Shown: in pieces, positions 1 to 8,633 of the stretch
Layout: each line of letters starts with the position of its first letter
How positions within the stretch are numbered: position 1 is the first letter of the stretch
Source of the DNA: Prevotella sp. CAG:1320
GTDB lineage: Bacteria > Bacteroidota > Bacteroidia > Bacteroidales > Bacteroidaceae
Direction of reading: 5' to 3'
DNA: 64,000 nucleotides
Assembly (NCBI GenBank): GCA_000435635.1
Contig: FR882107.1
Span: forward strand, 1-64,000
The notes under the pieces: generated by a model
Database searches by the model: none
Told to the model about the DNA's origin: nothing
The model's input: only the letters and a program-made list of their open reading frames with translations
Made by a program: the position numbers and the translations under genes

Positions 1-30
1 CCCTTTCTCGCGGACTTCCGCGAGAAAGGG
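1..30. repeat. Perfect inverted repeat at the window edge
   Basis: Bases 1-14 are the exact reverse complement of 17-30, giving a GC-rich stem of 13-14 pairs with a 2-4 base loop. No T-run follows on the plus strand, so it is not a canonical plus-strand terminator; a minus-strand terminator would need sequence to the left of the window. It could be the end of a gene or element lying outside. Confidence 0.8.
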
Positions 31-70
31 CACGCTGCCGCACAGGAAGAGTTTATCCCTACATAAACAT

Positions 71-95
71 GAGAGAGAGAGAGAGAGAGAGAGAG
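71..95. repeat. (GA)12.5 dinucleotide microsatellite
   Basis: A 25-base uninterrupted GA run. Such tracts slip during replication and can cause phase variation. An ATG sits directly before it, but the frame it opens (69-551) runs antisense into pstS and has no coding character, so I read the tract as intergenic. It lies just past the putative terminator of the small RNA on the minus strand. Confidence 0.9.
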
Positions 96-248
96 TATAA
101 AAATTTCGCAGATACGCAAATTTTCAGCCCACATTTTTGCATGGCAAGCGAAACCCCTGAACAGCACAGGGCGACAATCCGTCTCCATGGAGACGGCCAC
201 GGACAAAGACATCGGGGTTTCAAGCAGTTACTCATGGCATCTTCTCTT
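96..248 (-). ncRNA. Candidate small structured RNA, possibly 6S-like (Bacteroidales-1 type)
   Basis: The region has no credible ORF but has the parts of a stand-alone RNA gene on the minus strand: a promoter element at 254-261, an 8-bp closing helix (GAAACCCC/GGGGTTTC, 150-157 with 214-221), an apical 18-bp palindrome at 179-196, a small CCCTG/CAGGG hairpin on the 3' side of the internal loop, and a terminator-like hairpin ending in T5 at 99-124. From what I recall of the Bacteroidales-1 motif (later linked to 6S RNA), it is bounded by a Bacteroidota promoter and a terminator, and 6S RNAs have a long hairpin with a central bubble and a 3'-side hairpin. The identity is inference; a covariance-model search would decide it. 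Confidence 0.45.
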
Positions 249-253
249 CTTCG

Positions 254-261
254 CAAAATTA
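254..261 (-). promoter_or_regulatory. -7 promoter element of the candidate small RNA
   Basis: The minus strand reads TAATTTTG, an exact match to TAnnTTTG. No clear TTTG sits at -33. A start about 6 bases downstream would be near position 248. Confidence 0.5.
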
Positions 262-445
262 ATCATTTATCACGAAATAGAGGGAAAAAGAAGAGAAAAT
301 CTCACTTGACCACCAAAAATATCATGCGATGGGGGCAGTCGGTGAAGGTGACTTCACCCGCGAATACACGCACTTTCCATGAGACACGCAAGCGGGAAAC
401 CGGAAAGCCTCCCACTTGGCGCGGACTCCTAGGCGAGGAGGGAAA

Positions 446-1282
446 TCAGCCCACGGGCACGTATCCACTCCTCATCACCAGCCGCTGCCCCTCGCCAGAG
501 AGCAGGAAGCGGAGGAAAGGCTCCACGACCTTGGCGCGGTCAGCGGTGTAGTAATAGTACAGCTCACGGATGATGGGGTAGATATGGTTGCGGCCTGTCT
601 CCATCGTGGGATAGACAAAGTGCTTGCCGTCATAGGACACCTTCACGGCCCTCACCCTGTCGTTGACATAGGCCATGCCCACGTAGCCGATGGCTCCCTT
701 GGTCTGGCTCACCGACTGTATGACAGCACCCGTCGCGGGCATGGAGAGCACGCCCGCCATGTAGTTCTTCTCCCGCAGCACGCTGGTCTTGAAGAACTCA
801 TAAGTACCCGAGGAAGTCTCACGGGAATAGACCACTATCTTCAGGTCGGGTCCCCGCTTGCCCGTGTAGGGATCTTTCACCTGATTCCAGTTGGTCACCT
901 TGCCGCGGAAGATGGCCTCCAGCTGCTGGCGGGTGAGATGAGTGACCGGATTGGAGGGGTGCACGATGACGGCCAGCGCATCATAGGCCACCACGGCCTC
1001 CTTCAGTTGCTTGCCACTGTTCTTGAGCTTCACCCGCTCGTTGAACTTGATGGAGCGGGAGGACATGGCGATGTCGGTGGTGCCGTCCATCAAGGCGGAA
1101 ATGCCCACGCCAGAGCCACCACCAGTCACCGTCACGCGACTGTCGGGATGGAGAGACATATACATCTCGGCAGCCTCTTGGCTGACAGGCAGCACGGTGT
1201 CGCTGCCCTTGATTTTCTGAGCCGCCACGCTGGAAACGAGAATCGCCGCGACGGCCGACAACAAGAGTCTTTTCGCTTTCAT
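446..1282 (-). CDS. pstS: Phosphate ABC transporter, periplasmic phosphate-binding protein PstS
   Basis: 278 residues. Residues 1-21 form a signal peptide ending AAQ. The mature part begins KIKGSDTVLPVSQEAA and carries the PstS phosphate-cradle segments GGGSGVGISALMDGTTDIA, ETSSGTYEFF and GAIGYVGMAYV. It captures periplasmic phosphate for the PstCAB permease. No lipobox is seen, so it should be soluble in the periplasm. It is transcribed divergently from pstC with about 180 bp between the two genes, so the transporter is encoded by two opposed units sharing one control region. A second, distant PstS-like lipoprotein lies in the TonB operon at 13599-14567. Confidence 0.92.
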   Translation of the reverse strand: MKAKRLLLSAVAAILVSSVAAQKIKGSDTVLPVSQEAAEMYMSLHPDSRVTVTGGGSGVGISALMDGTTDIAMSSRSIKFNERVKLKNSGKQLKEAVVAYDALAVIVHPSNPVTHLTRQQLEAIFRGKVTNWNQVKDPYTGKRGPDLKIVVYSRETSSGTYEFFKTSVLREKNYMAGVLSMPATGAVIQSVSQTKGAIGYVGMAYVNDRVRAVKVSYDGKHFVYPTMETGRNHIYPIIRELYYYYTADRAKVVEPFLRFLLSGEGQRLVMRSGYVPVG

Positions 1283-1424
1283 CTTCTATACCTTAATATA
1301 TAATATATTGTTTTCTGACGCGAAATAACAGACTCGCGGTTACAAAGATGTTACATGGAGGTCACAATCACACTTCGAAACGGAATCGTAACACCCTTGT
1401 CACCGCTTCGTGATACCTATGCCC

Positions 1425-1432
1425 TACTTTTG
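1425..1432 (+). promoter_or_regulatory. -7 element of the pstCAB-phoU promoter
   Basis: TACTTTTG matches TAnnTTTG exactly, 31 bases before the pstC ATG at 1464. A TTG occurs at 1397-1399, but the 25-base gap is longer than usual. The element lies inside the upstream GTG extension of the pstC frame, so that extension cannot be translated from this promoter. Confidence 0.6.
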
Positions 1433-1463
1433 CCGGCGAAAAGAAAACCGAGAGCATACAAAC

Positions 1464-2651
1464 ATGAGAAAGCTACTAGAGAAAGCCATAACGGGACTGA
1501 TTACCTGCAGCGGATTCCTGACGAGCGTAGTCATACTGCTCATCGTAGTGTTCCTCTTCTCCGAGGGCTTCGGCCTCTTCTCGCAAAAGACCATAGAGGA
1601 GGGTTACACCCTGGTGGTGAACAAGGCCAACCCCGTGGACGAGCTGAACGCCGAGCAAATCAAGAAGATATTCGACGAAGACATCACCAACTGGAACGAG
1701 GTTGGGGGCGAGAATGAACGCGTCACCACCTTCAGGCTAGACGACATGCCCCGCTATTTCACCGAGGAGCAAATGGGCAAGAACTACGAGCGCGCGCCAC
1801 AATGCATAGAGAGCCTGGTGGAGAAAACACCTGGCATCGTGGCCTTCGTGCCCACGGAGTTTGTGGACAAAGAAGCAAACGTGAAGCGGCTCGCGGACCA
1901 CACCATCTCGGGAACGGAGGTGTTCCTGGGCGACGAGTGGTTCCCCACGGCCACGCCCGCTCCGCAATTCGGCTTCCTGCCACTGGTGCTGGGCACGGTG
2001 TGGGTGACAGTATTCGCCATCCTCTTCGCGCTGCCCTTTGGCCTCTCGGTGGCCATCTACATGGCCGAGGTGGCGGGCGAGCGCACCCGGAAGACGCTGA
2101 AGCCTGTTATCGAGCTGCTCAACGGCATCCCCTCGGTGGTCTACGGCTTCTTCGGGCTCATAGTGATAGTACCCCTGTTGCAAGACGTGTTCGGCCTGCC
2201 CGTGGGCGAGAGCGGATTGGCGGGCGCGTTGGTGCTTGCCATCATGGCGCTGCCCACGATTATCACCGTGAGCCAAGACGCCATGCTCAACTGCCCCCGC
2301 TCGCAGCGAGAGGCCAGCCTAGCCCTGGGAGCTAGCCGATGGCAGACCATCTACAAGGTGGTGATGCCCTACTCCGCGTCGGGCATCACGTCGGCCGTGG
2401 TGCTCGGCATAGGGCGCGCCTTCGGCGAGACAATGGCCGTGCTCATGGTGACGGGCAACGCCGCCGTGATACCGCTGGCCATTACCGACCCGCTGCGCAC
2501 CATCCCCGCCACGATTGCCGCTGAGCTGGGCGAGGCACCTGCTGGAGGTCCGCATTACCAATCGCTCTTCTTGCTGGGCGTAGTGCTCTTCTTCATCACG
2601 CTCATCATCAACACCAGCGTGGAATACATCTCAGCCAAGAACAAGAAATGA
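1464..2651 (+). CDS. pstC: Phosphate ABC transporter permease PstC with PstS-like periplasmic insert
   Basis: 395 residues, well above the roughly 300 of the E. coli protein. A first membrane helix (about 13-35) is followed by about 120 extracytoplasmic residues that read like a piece of PstS: ANPVDELNAEQIKKIF then ITNWNEVGG, the same motif as PVTHLTRQQLEAIFRG...VTNWNQV in PstS of this locus. The usual permease domain follows (helices from about 170, then the EAA loop EASLALGASRWQTIYKVV that docks on PstB). The ATG at 1464 is chosen because the promoter element at 1425-1432 excludes the upstream GTG at 1410. It forms the membrane channel with PstA and leads the operon pstC-pstA-pstB-phoU. Confidence 0.9.
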   Translation: MRKLLEKAITGLITCSGFLTSVVILLIVVFLFSEGFGLFSQKTIEEGYTLVVNKANPVDELNAEQIKKIFDEDITNWNEVGGENERVTTFRLDDMPRYFTEEQMGKNYERAPQCIESLVEKTPGIVAFVPTEFVDKEANVKRLADHTISGTEVFLGDEWFPTATPAPQFGFLPLVLGTVWVTVFAILFALPFGLSVAIYMAEVAGERTRKTLKPVIELLNGIPSVVYGFFGLIVIVPLLQDVFGLPVGESGLAGALVLAIMALPTIITVSQDAMLNCPRSQREASLALGASRWQTIYKVVMPYSASGITSAVVLGIGRAFGETMAVLMVTGNAAVIPLAITDPLRTIPATIAAELGEAPAGGPHYQSLFLLGVVLFFITLIINTSVEYISAKNKK

Positions 2652-2671
2652 CAAGCTAAAATCACCACAAA

Positions 2672-3562
2672 ATGGATAGCGAAAAGAGACTACAGGCGGG
2701 CAATCACCGCCGCAAGATAGTGGCCGAGAAAGTGGCCTTCAGCGTATTTCGCGCCTTGAGCGCGTTCATCGTCACGATACTCATCGTGCTGCTGACCTTC
2801 ATCACCATAAAGGGAGCGGGCGTGATGAGCTGGGATTTCATCACCACACCCCCTAGCGACGGCATGAAAGGCGGAGGCATCTGGCCAGCCATCGTCGGCA
2901 CATTCTACCTGATGGTGGGCAGTGCCCTGTTCGCCTTCCCCCTAGGCGTGATGAGCGGCATATATATGCACGAGTATGCCAAGAGCGGCAAGATAGTGCG
3001 CTTCATACGCATGATGACCAACAACCTGGCTGGCATCCCCTCCATCGTCTTCGGATTGTTCGGCATGTCGCTCTTTGTCAACTTCTTCGGCTTCGGCGAC
3101 AGCATACTCGCAGGCTCGCTCACGCTGGGATTGCTCGCCTTGCCCCTCGTCATCAGGACTACCGAGGAGGCGCTCAAGGCCATTCCCGATAGCTTCAGAG
3201 AGGGCAGTCTCGCCTTGGGAGCCACGAAGCTGCAAACCATAAGCAAGGTGATTCTGCCCATGGCCATGCCCAATATCATCACGGGACTGATTCTCGCCGT
3301 GGGACGCGTGTCGGGCGAGACAGCCCCAATCCTCTTCACCTGCGCAGCCTATTTCCTGCCCCAACTGCCCAGCAGTGTGCTAGACCAGTGCATGGCGCTA
3401 CCCTACCACCTCTACGTGCTGGCCACCAGCGGAACGGACATGGAAAGGCAGATACCCATAGCCTATGGCACGGCACTGACGCTGGTCATCATCGTGCTGG
3501 CCGTCAACTTGCTGGCCAATGCCCTGCGCACCTATTTCCAGGGCAAGCTGAAGACCCACTAA
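2672..3562 (+). CDS. pstA: Phosphate ABC transporter permease PstA
   Basis: 296 residues. One N-terminal helix at about 25-47, a short periplasmic loop, then five helices of the binding-protein-dependent permease fold. The EAA loop EGSLALGATKLQTISKV contacts PstB. The length is normal for PstA, unlike the enlarged PstC partner. It starts 20 bases after pstC, so co-transcription is expected. It pairs with PstC to form the phosphate channel of the inner membrane. Confidence 0.93.
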   Translation: MDSEKRLQAGNHRRKIVAEKVAFSVFRALSAFIVTILIVLLTFITIKGAGVMSWDFITTPPSDGMKGGGIWPAIVGTFYLMVGSALFAFPLGVMSGIYMHEYAKSGKIVRFIRMMTNNLAGIPSIVFGLFGMSLFVNFFGFGDSILAGSLTLGLLALPLVIRTTEEALKAIPDSFREGSLALGATKLQTISKVILPMAMPNIITGLILAVGRVSGETAPILFTCAAYFLPQLPSSVLDQCMALPYHLYVLATSGTDMERQIPIAYGTALTLVIIVLAVNLLANALRTYFQGKLKTH

Positions 3563-3592
3563 ACAAGAAACTAGACTAAAGAAATAAGACCC

Positions 3593-4345
3593 ATGAGTAA
3601 AATCGAAGCGAAAAACGTAGACTTCTATTATGGCAGCTTCCACGCGTTGAAGGGCATCAACATGAGCATAGAGGAAAACGAGGTGGTGGCGTTCATCGGC
3701 CCCTCGGGCTGCGGCAAGTCCACCTTCCTGAGACTCTTCAACCGCATGAACGATCTGATACCCGGCACAAAGTTGGAGGGACAGATCACCATTGACGGAC
3801 AGAACATCTACGACCGCTCCGTCAACGTGGACGAGCTGAGGAAAAACGTGGGCATGGTGTTCCAGCGCCCCAACCCCTTCCCCAAGAGCATATACGAGAA
3901 CGTGGCCTACGGGTTGCGGGTGAACGGCGTGAAAGACGAGAAGTTCATCGCGGAGCGAGTGGAGAAGTCGCTGCGCGGAGCCGCGCTTTGGGAAGAGGTG
4001 AAAGACAAGCTGAAGAAGTCAGCTTACGCCCTCTCGGGAGGCCAGCAGCAGCGGCTCTGTATAGCGCGAGCCATGGCCGTAGCTCCGTCAGTACTACTGA
4101 TGGACGAGCCAGCCTCAGCCCTCGATCCCATCTCCACTGCCAAGGTGGAGGAGCTGATACACGAGCTAAAAAAGGACTATACCATCGTTATCGTCACCCA
4201 CAACATGCAGCAGGCCACCCGCGTGAGCGACAAGACGGCCTTCTTCTACCTGGGCAGGCTGGTGGAGTATGACAAAACCACCAAGATGTTCACCCACCCC
4301 GAGAAGGAGGAGACGCAAAACTACATCACGGGACGCTTCGGATGA
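3593..4345 (+). CDS. pstB: Phosphate ABC transporter ATPase PstB
   Basis: 250 residues, usual length. Walker [11 protein letters not shown]-loop region [17 protein letters not shown] signature LSGGQQQR, Walker [13 protein letters not shown] and switch histidine IVTHN are all present. It hydrolyses ATP on the cytoplasmic face of PstCA to drive phosphate import. It lies 30 bases after pstA and 45 before phoU. Confidence 0.96.
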   Translation: MSKIEAKNVDFYYGSFHALKGINMSIEENEVVAFIGPSGCGKSTFLRLFNRMNDLIPGTKLEGQITIDGQNIYDRSVNVDELRKNVGMVFQRPNPFPKSIYENVAYGLRVNGVKDEKFIAERVEKSLRGAALWEEVKDKLKKSAYALSGGQQQRLCIARAMAVAPSVLLMDEPASALDPISTAKVEELIHELKKDYTIVIVTHNMQQATRVSDKTAFFYLGRLVEYDKTTKMFTHPEKEETQNYITGRFG

Positions 4346-4390
4346 CGAGAGAGGGAAAAAGACTGTCAAACCAATAAAAAGCGAAAAGAC

Positions 4391-5095
4391 ATGGTAAAAT
4401 TCGTGGAAGACGAGATGAAAGCCATCCGCGCTGAGGTGCTCGACATGTGGGCTCTGGTAGGCGAGCAGATGGAAAACGCGTGCGAGACGCTGCGCACAGC
4501 GGACAAGGAGAAGGCGTGGGACGTGCTGGTCAGGGAGAAGCGTGTCAACGCCTATGAGCTGAAGCTGGACTGCGACATAGAGGACTTCCTGGTGCTCTAC
4601 AACCCCGTGGCCATAGATATGCGGTTCATCGTGGCCATGCTCAAGATAAACACCGACCTGGAACGCATAGGCGACTTCGCCGAGAACATAGCGCGCTTCG
4701 CCATCAAGCAAGACGGAGAGCCGATAGACCCCGAGTTGCTGGAGAAAACAAGGCTCTTGGAAATGGGCAAAGCCGTAGTGGACATGTTACAGACAGCCAA
4801 GCAAGCACTGGAGCAGGAAGACATCGCGCTGGCCAGGAGTCTGTTCGAGAAAGACAACCTAGTAGACGAAATCAACGCCGCCGCCACCACCGCACTGGCT
4901 GAGTACATAGAGCGGCACCCTGAAAGAGCCGCTTTCTGCCTTGACTTCAAGGGCGTGTTCCTCAGGCTGGAGCGGGCGGGCGACCACATTACCAATTTAG
5001 CCGAGGAAATCGTGTTCTACATAGACGCTATCGTGCTGAAGCACTCCCTGGACAAGGGCGAGCACAAGCGCGTGGAGAGAAACGGCGGGCAATAG
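4391..5095 (+). CDS. phoU: Phosphate transport regulator PhoU
   Basis: 234 residues forming two three-helix PhoU repeats. The paired metal-binding helices are visible as KINTDLERIGDFAENIARF and RLERAGDHITNLAEEIV. PhoU links the Pst transporter to phosphate signalling and damps uptake when phosphate is plentiful; no PhoR/PhoB pair is in the window. It is the last gene of the operon, and a strong terminator follows at 5253-5281. Confidence 0.93.
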   Translation: MVKFVEDEMKAIRAEVLDMWALVGEQMENACETLRTADKEKAWDVLVREKRVNAYELKLDCDIEDFLVLYNPVAIDMRFIVAMLKINTDLERIGDFAENIARFAIKQDGEPIDPELLEKTRLLEMGKAVVDMLQTAKQALEQEDIALARSLFEKDNLVDEINAAATTALAEYIERHPERAAFCLDFKGVFLRLERAGDHITNLAEEIVFYIDAIVLKHSLDKGEHKRVERNGGQ

Positions 5096-5252
5096 CCAAG
5101 AGGCTGACATGCAGCGCACGAACGCTCCCACCATCATTAAGCATGAATGGAGAGCGAGGTTAGAGCGTGTTGAATGATTTATTTTCGGAATCGGCGGGGC
5201 GTTGACTTGCGCTCGCCGAAACCTTTTCCATAGTTCGTAGGCATAAAAAAGG

Positions 5253-5281
5253 AACGCCGTCCCATCATGGGGCGGCGTTTT
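5253..5281 (+). terminator. Terminator of the pst operon
   Basis: An 11-bp stem (5253-5263 with 5269-5279, one G-T pair) with loop ATCAT, followed by T's and preceded by A's, so it could work in both directions. Confidence 0.85.
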
Positions 5282-5465
5282 GTGATATTTTGGCTCTTCG
5301 TTGCCCAGTCGGGGAACCTGTCTGAATGCATTCATGATTTTAGCTGAGTACATCACGAAAGCCATGCCGCGACAATGAAAGAAAAAATTCTTGGCGGTCG
5401 GCAAAAAACGTCTCAAACCCCAGGCGCCAGAAGAGAAATCGCGGTACATAAATGGGCATATACGA

Positions 5466-5575
5466 AAATAACTTGTTTTGGTCATGAATTCAACTTATTT
5501 TCCTCGGCAAAACAAGTTAAATCGCGAAGGAAAACAACTTATTTTGAAAAAGCGAACAACTTGATTTCCTGCAGG
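5466..5575. repeat. Period-22 intergenic array, core family D, copy 1 (five units)
   Basis: Five units of exactly 22 bp with the AACTT/AAGTT centre at 5470, 5492, 5514, 5536 and 5558. Each unit is a 15-bp core of the type AAACAASTTATTTTG plus a 7-bp spacer that differs every time (GTCATGA, CTCGGCA, CGAAGGA and so on). The core is a near palindrome around one central G or C, and unit orientation flips (CAAC versus CAAG). The same five-unit element recurs at 39380-39486 and 46951-47057. It lies between the phoU and tRNA-Pro terminators. Confidence 0.85.
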
Positions 5576-5791
5576 CGGAAATCATGACCCAGTGGAAGTA
5601 TCATGGGGTGACAGGCTCATTCATTCCTACCCTTTCCCATGCACGTCGCTCACAACACCTCCGCGTATCCCCGGGCACCGCAAGGCAAGAACTGATTATT
5701 CCCCACTGAAAATCCACTGAATCCATAGATTCGCATGATATCGCTTGAAGGGAAAAGGATTTCGAAGAAGTCAAGGAAAGGATGCGGCACG

Positions 5792-5822
5792 AAAAAAGCC
5801 GCAAGCAAAAAATGCCGCGGCT
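5792..5822 (-). terminator. Terminator of tRNA-Pro
   Basis: On the minus strand AGCCGC...GCGGCT is followed by six T's, beginning about 10 bases after the tRNA 3' end. Confidence 0.7.
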
Positions 5823-5831
5823 CTCGGCTTG

Positions 5832-5904
5832 TCGGGATTACTGGACTCGAACCAGCGACCTCACGCCCCCCAGACGCGTGCGCTACCTACTGCGCTAAAT
5901 CCCG
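5832..5904 (-). tRNA. tRNA-Pro (anticodon GGG)
   Basis: 73 bases with a 7-bp acceptor (CGGGATT/AATCCCG), D stem GCGC/GCGC, anticodon loop CTGGGGG with GGG at 5869-5871, and a standard T arm with GGTTCGAGTCC. Discriminator A; CCA is not encoded. The CGGG start and G after the anticodon are typical of proline tRNAs. It has its own promoter and terminator. Confidence 0.95.
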
Positions 5905-5914
5905 TAAGCGAGTG

Positions 5915-5945
5915 CAAAGGTACTAATTTATTTTGAAACACCAAA
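5915..5945 (-). promoter_or_regulatory. Promoter of tRNA-Pro
   Basis: TTTG (5942-5945), 19 bases, TACCTTTG (5915-5922) on the minus strand. This is a full match to the Bacteroidota consensus, 11 bases upstream of the mature tRNA. Confidence 0.8.
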
Positions 5946-6103
5946 CATTTTGACCCATTTTTTTAGAAAATGCCATATTAACCCCATTCACTCGTCAAAT
6001 ATCAGGCAGATTACCCGCTTGCGCCTGCCGCAAAACCGACTTCACGCACCTGAAAGCATAGTCGCTGCCATGGCACGGGATGGTTTCCGCCCGAGACAGG
6101 AGC

Positions 6104-8608
6104 TTAGAAACTCACCTGAACCTTAACCGCCAACTCCCGGGGACGCAACTCATACCAGTTGGTAGCTGACATCACGCCACTGTAAGAGGTGACGATACAG
6201 CGACGTTTATCAAACAGGTTGCGCGCTTCCGCCGACAACCTGACCTTCTTTAAACGCCATACCACCGAGGCATCTGCCAGCAGCGTGTTGACGGGCTGCC
6301 CCGCTGGCGACTCGTTGCGGTAATGAACAGCCGAAAGGGAAATGTCTACCTTTCCGATGGTTTGCGTGTAAGCGAGGCGCTGTGTCCAGTCCAGCAGCGT
6401 GTTCCGATCCGTGTCATCGGTCTTCATCTTGTTCCAGGCGAAGGAGGCACGGTAGGTAAACATGCCGAAACTTGGCGAGAATACCACCTCGGGCGACACC
6501 GAAAGGACACTCGACCGGTAGTCGGTCACCATCCCTCCAGACAGCTGTTGGCCTCTGGCAAAGGTGTAACCGAGGTCTAACCTTGTCTTAAGGTGAATGT
6601 CGAAAAAGCCCTTTGACACGAGGGCTTTTGCCTGCGCGACTTGCCCGTGCCAGTCACGGGTCACGTTACGGAGCAGATATTGGCCATCGGCAATGGTCAT
6701 GTCTGTCATCGCGCTGCCATGGTTGTAATTGTAACTCGCGTTGAAACTCATGAACATCTCGGTCACGGGACGCTTGTAGTCATAACCCACCATGGCGCTG
6801 AAAGTGCCCTGCCTTGGGACAATTCCCGACGTTACCACCCGCGTGCGATAATCAGACATGTAGCTGTCTACGGCATAACTGTCCACTCCACCCGTTGTCA
6901 TGCGGTACCCAACAGTGCCTGTCCACTCTCCGCGACGGCCGCTCTTCACGTTCATATACAATGAGGGCGAGGCGTCAAGGTAATTTTTCCCGCGGTCGGT
7001 GAACGTCTCCCAGCGCACAGGCACGTCCAACCTGAGCACGGTCGCCACGCGCCTGTACTGCCACGAAGGCATGGCATAGGCAGACAGATGGGTATGACTG
7101 CCCCGCAGGTTAAGATGCTCGGCGGTCAGCCCAAGGGTATAGCGATGGGTCACGAACCGCCGATTGAGCGTCAGCAAGGCATATTGGTCGGCGTAATAAA
7201 GCAGGTTGTCGAGCCCCTGAGCCTGCCCATCAACGGTCATCTTCCGGGGCGCGTAATGGAAGTCGAAGGTGGAATAGACTGTCCAAGAGTGCCGTTCGCG
7301 CGTGAATAGGCGGGTAAACGTGTTCCGCGCGTGCAGCTCGGGGGCCTTGACCTGTTGTGTGATGGCCGCCCCTCCATTGTCACCAAATGTAGAAAGGCCA
7401 TTGGCAAGCGTGCCTTCCAAGATGAAATACTCGTTGCCGTAAGCCTGCGGGGTATTCGTGTTATGGTTGAAGTCAACGTAAAGATGGTCGCGCCGGACGC
7501 GGAAGCGGTTTGTCTCATCGGTCTCAACGGGGCTATCCCCATCGAAATAGTACACCGACGTGTTGCCCGTCTGTTGCCGTTCGTCGGTGTACAGGTAGCC
7601 AGCGGTAATGCGCTGCTCACTTCCGTCCTTGGTCTTGCGCGTGTTTTTCGCCGTCACGTTTATCGAATGGTTGAAGCGTACGCGTTCCTCGTCGATAGGA
7701 GAGGTAACCTTTGGCATGGCGAACCAGTCCTTCACTTCAGCTCCCTTGCCATAAGCGGACATGCCGCCCGTGGCAATTACGAGGTCATTACGCGAGAGGT
7801 CGTTACCCGATCGGTCGTAATCAGCCGAGTACATCCACTGTCTCCGCTTGCCTATCTGCAAGGCATCAGCTCCTCCCTGCGGTCCTGTCTCCTCCAGAGG
7901 AAAGGCTGCCACCAGGCCGGGGCGCAACGTAAACATCCATTTGTCCCGGGCTTCAGGCTTGAGTTTGATGTTCATCGCCACGTCGTCCGTGAACACCTTG
8001 CCCCGCAAGGCCTTGACGGGTTGGTCGTGATCCACCACCTCCGCCCTGTCCACGTCTTTTGCCTTGAGCGCCTCGGTCAACTGATTGTAGCGACCGCCAG
8101 TAAGGTCGAGGTTCTCAACGGTAAACCTAGAGATATCTTTTCCGTTGAAAGTGATGCGCCCGTCTTTCTCAACGTCCACCCCGGGCAACTTCCGTAATAC
8201 GTCTTTCAGCGAGTTATCGCTCGCGGAGGCGAAGCGTTTCAGGTCGAACGAGATAGTGTCCTGCCTCCCGAACACGGGCCTGCCCTTCACCTCCACCTCC
8301 TTCAGCGTAAACGATTTCCGGGCCATCGGCACCTCTATTTCCCGTCCTTCCGTCACAGGCGCGCTCTTCTTCCTGTATCCGAGGCACGTCACCTGCACGC
8401 GGTCACCTGTCTTCGCCCTTACCTCGAAATGCCCATCCCGCCCCGTATGGGAAAAAGCCAAGGGTTTACCTGCCCGTATCAACGTAATGGCCGCACCCGC
8501 GAGAGGCTTCCGCGAGATAGAGTCATACACCTCGCCTGTCACCACCACCTGCGCGAGCGACGGCATGGCAAACGCCATCAAGGCCTGTATAAGTAATAGT
8601 TTTCTCAT
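6104..8608 (-). CDS. Outer-membrane beta-barrel receptor (TonB-dependent receptor-like, carboxypeptidase-regulatory N-domain)
   Basis: 834 residues. Signal peptide about 1-19 (ending SLAQ), then a carboxypeptidase-regulatory-like beta-sandwich (VTGEVYDSISRKPLAGAAI, about 22-100), a plug-type domain (LKDVLRKLPGVDVEKDGRI, about 130-220), and a long barrel ending in an aromatic-rich strand finishing VQVSF. It fits the OMP_b-brl_3 group of TonB-linked barrels, which often sit next to GLPGLI proteins. It starts 25 bases after the GLPGLI gene. The substrate is unknown; no SusD partner is present, so it is not a standard glycan-uptake pair. The neighbouring regulator at 9642 may control it. Confidence 0.85.
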   Translation of the reverse strand: MRKLLLIQALMAFAMPSLAQVVVTGEVYDSISRKPLAGAAITLIRAGKPLAFSHTGRDGHFEVRAKTGDRVQVTCLGYRKKSAPVTEGREIEVPMARKSFTLKEVEVKGRPVFGRQDTISFDLKRFASASDNSLKDVLRKLPGVDVEKDGRITFNGKDISRFTVENLDLTGGRYNQLTEALKAKDVDRAEVVDHDQPVKALRGKVFTDDVAMNIKLKPEARDKWMFTLRPGLVAAFPLEETGPQGGADALQIGKRRQWMYSADYDRSGNDLSRNDLVIATGGMSAYGKGAEVKDWFAMPKVTSPIDEERVRFNHSINVTAKNTRKTKDGSEQRITAGYLYTDERQQTGNTSVYYFDGDSPVETDETNRFRVRRDHLYVDFNHNTNTPQAYGNEYFILEGTLANGLSTFGDNGGAAITQQVKAPELHARNTFTRLFTRERHSWTVYSTFDFHYAPRKMTVDGQAQGLDNLLYYADQYALLTLNRRFVTHRYTLGLTAEHLNLRGSHTHLSAYAMPSWQYRRVATVLRLDVPVRWETFTDRGKNYLDASPSLYMNVKSGRRGEWTGTVGYRMTTGGVDSYAVDSYMSDYRTRVVTSGIVPRQGTFSAMVGYDYKRPVTEMFMSFNASYNYNHGSAMTDMTIADGQYLLRNVTRDWHGQVAQAKALVSKGFFDIHLKTRLDLGYTFARGQQLSGGMVTDYRSSVLSVSPEVVFSPSFGMFTYRASFAWNKMKTDDTDRNTLLDWTQRLAYTQTIGKVDISLSAVHYRNESPAGQPVNTLLADASVVWRLKKVRLSAEARNLFDKRRCIVTSYSGVMSATNWYELRPRELAVKVQVSF

Positions 8609-8633
8609 TGAACCGGACTCTTTTCAAGGACGC

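Larger units (their letters stand above)
5096..5791. other. Intergenic region between phoU and tRNA-Pro
   Basis: It holds the pst operon terminator (5253-5281) and a five-unit 22-bp array (5466-5575). I see nothing convincing in 5096-5240 or 5576-5791. A long minus-strand open frame (5485-4997) crosses the terminator and the 3' end of phoU and is not believed. Confidence 0.6.

Noticed and set aside
69..551. Open frame starting in the GA microsatellite (Arg-Glu repeat)
   Set aside because: Low-complexity start, then unrelated sequence overlapping the candidate RNA and the 3' end of pstS antisense.
416..1303. Long plus-strand open frame of 295 codons
   Set aside because: It is antisense to pstS, which has a signal peptide and all family motifs; the overlapping frame is a codon-bias shadow.
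1410..1463. Upstream GTG start for pstC
   Set aside because: The extension contains the -7 promoter element and has no conserved sequence.
4997..5485. Minus-strand open frame of 162 codons between phoU and the family D array
   Set aside because: It runs through the pst operon terminator and the 3' end of phoU, has no recognisable domain or start context, and begins at the repeat array. A decayed transposase end cannot be excluded but is not supported.
5466..5575. Possible CRISPR arrays at the periodic repeat loci
   Set aside because: Unit period is 21-22 bp with 6-8 bp spacers, far shorter than CRISPR repeats and spacers, only 2-5 units occur, and no cas genes are in the window.
5601..5804. 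67-codon minus-strand frame before the tRNA-Pro terminator
   Set aside because: It starts inside the terminator hairpin of tRNA-Pro and has no family features.
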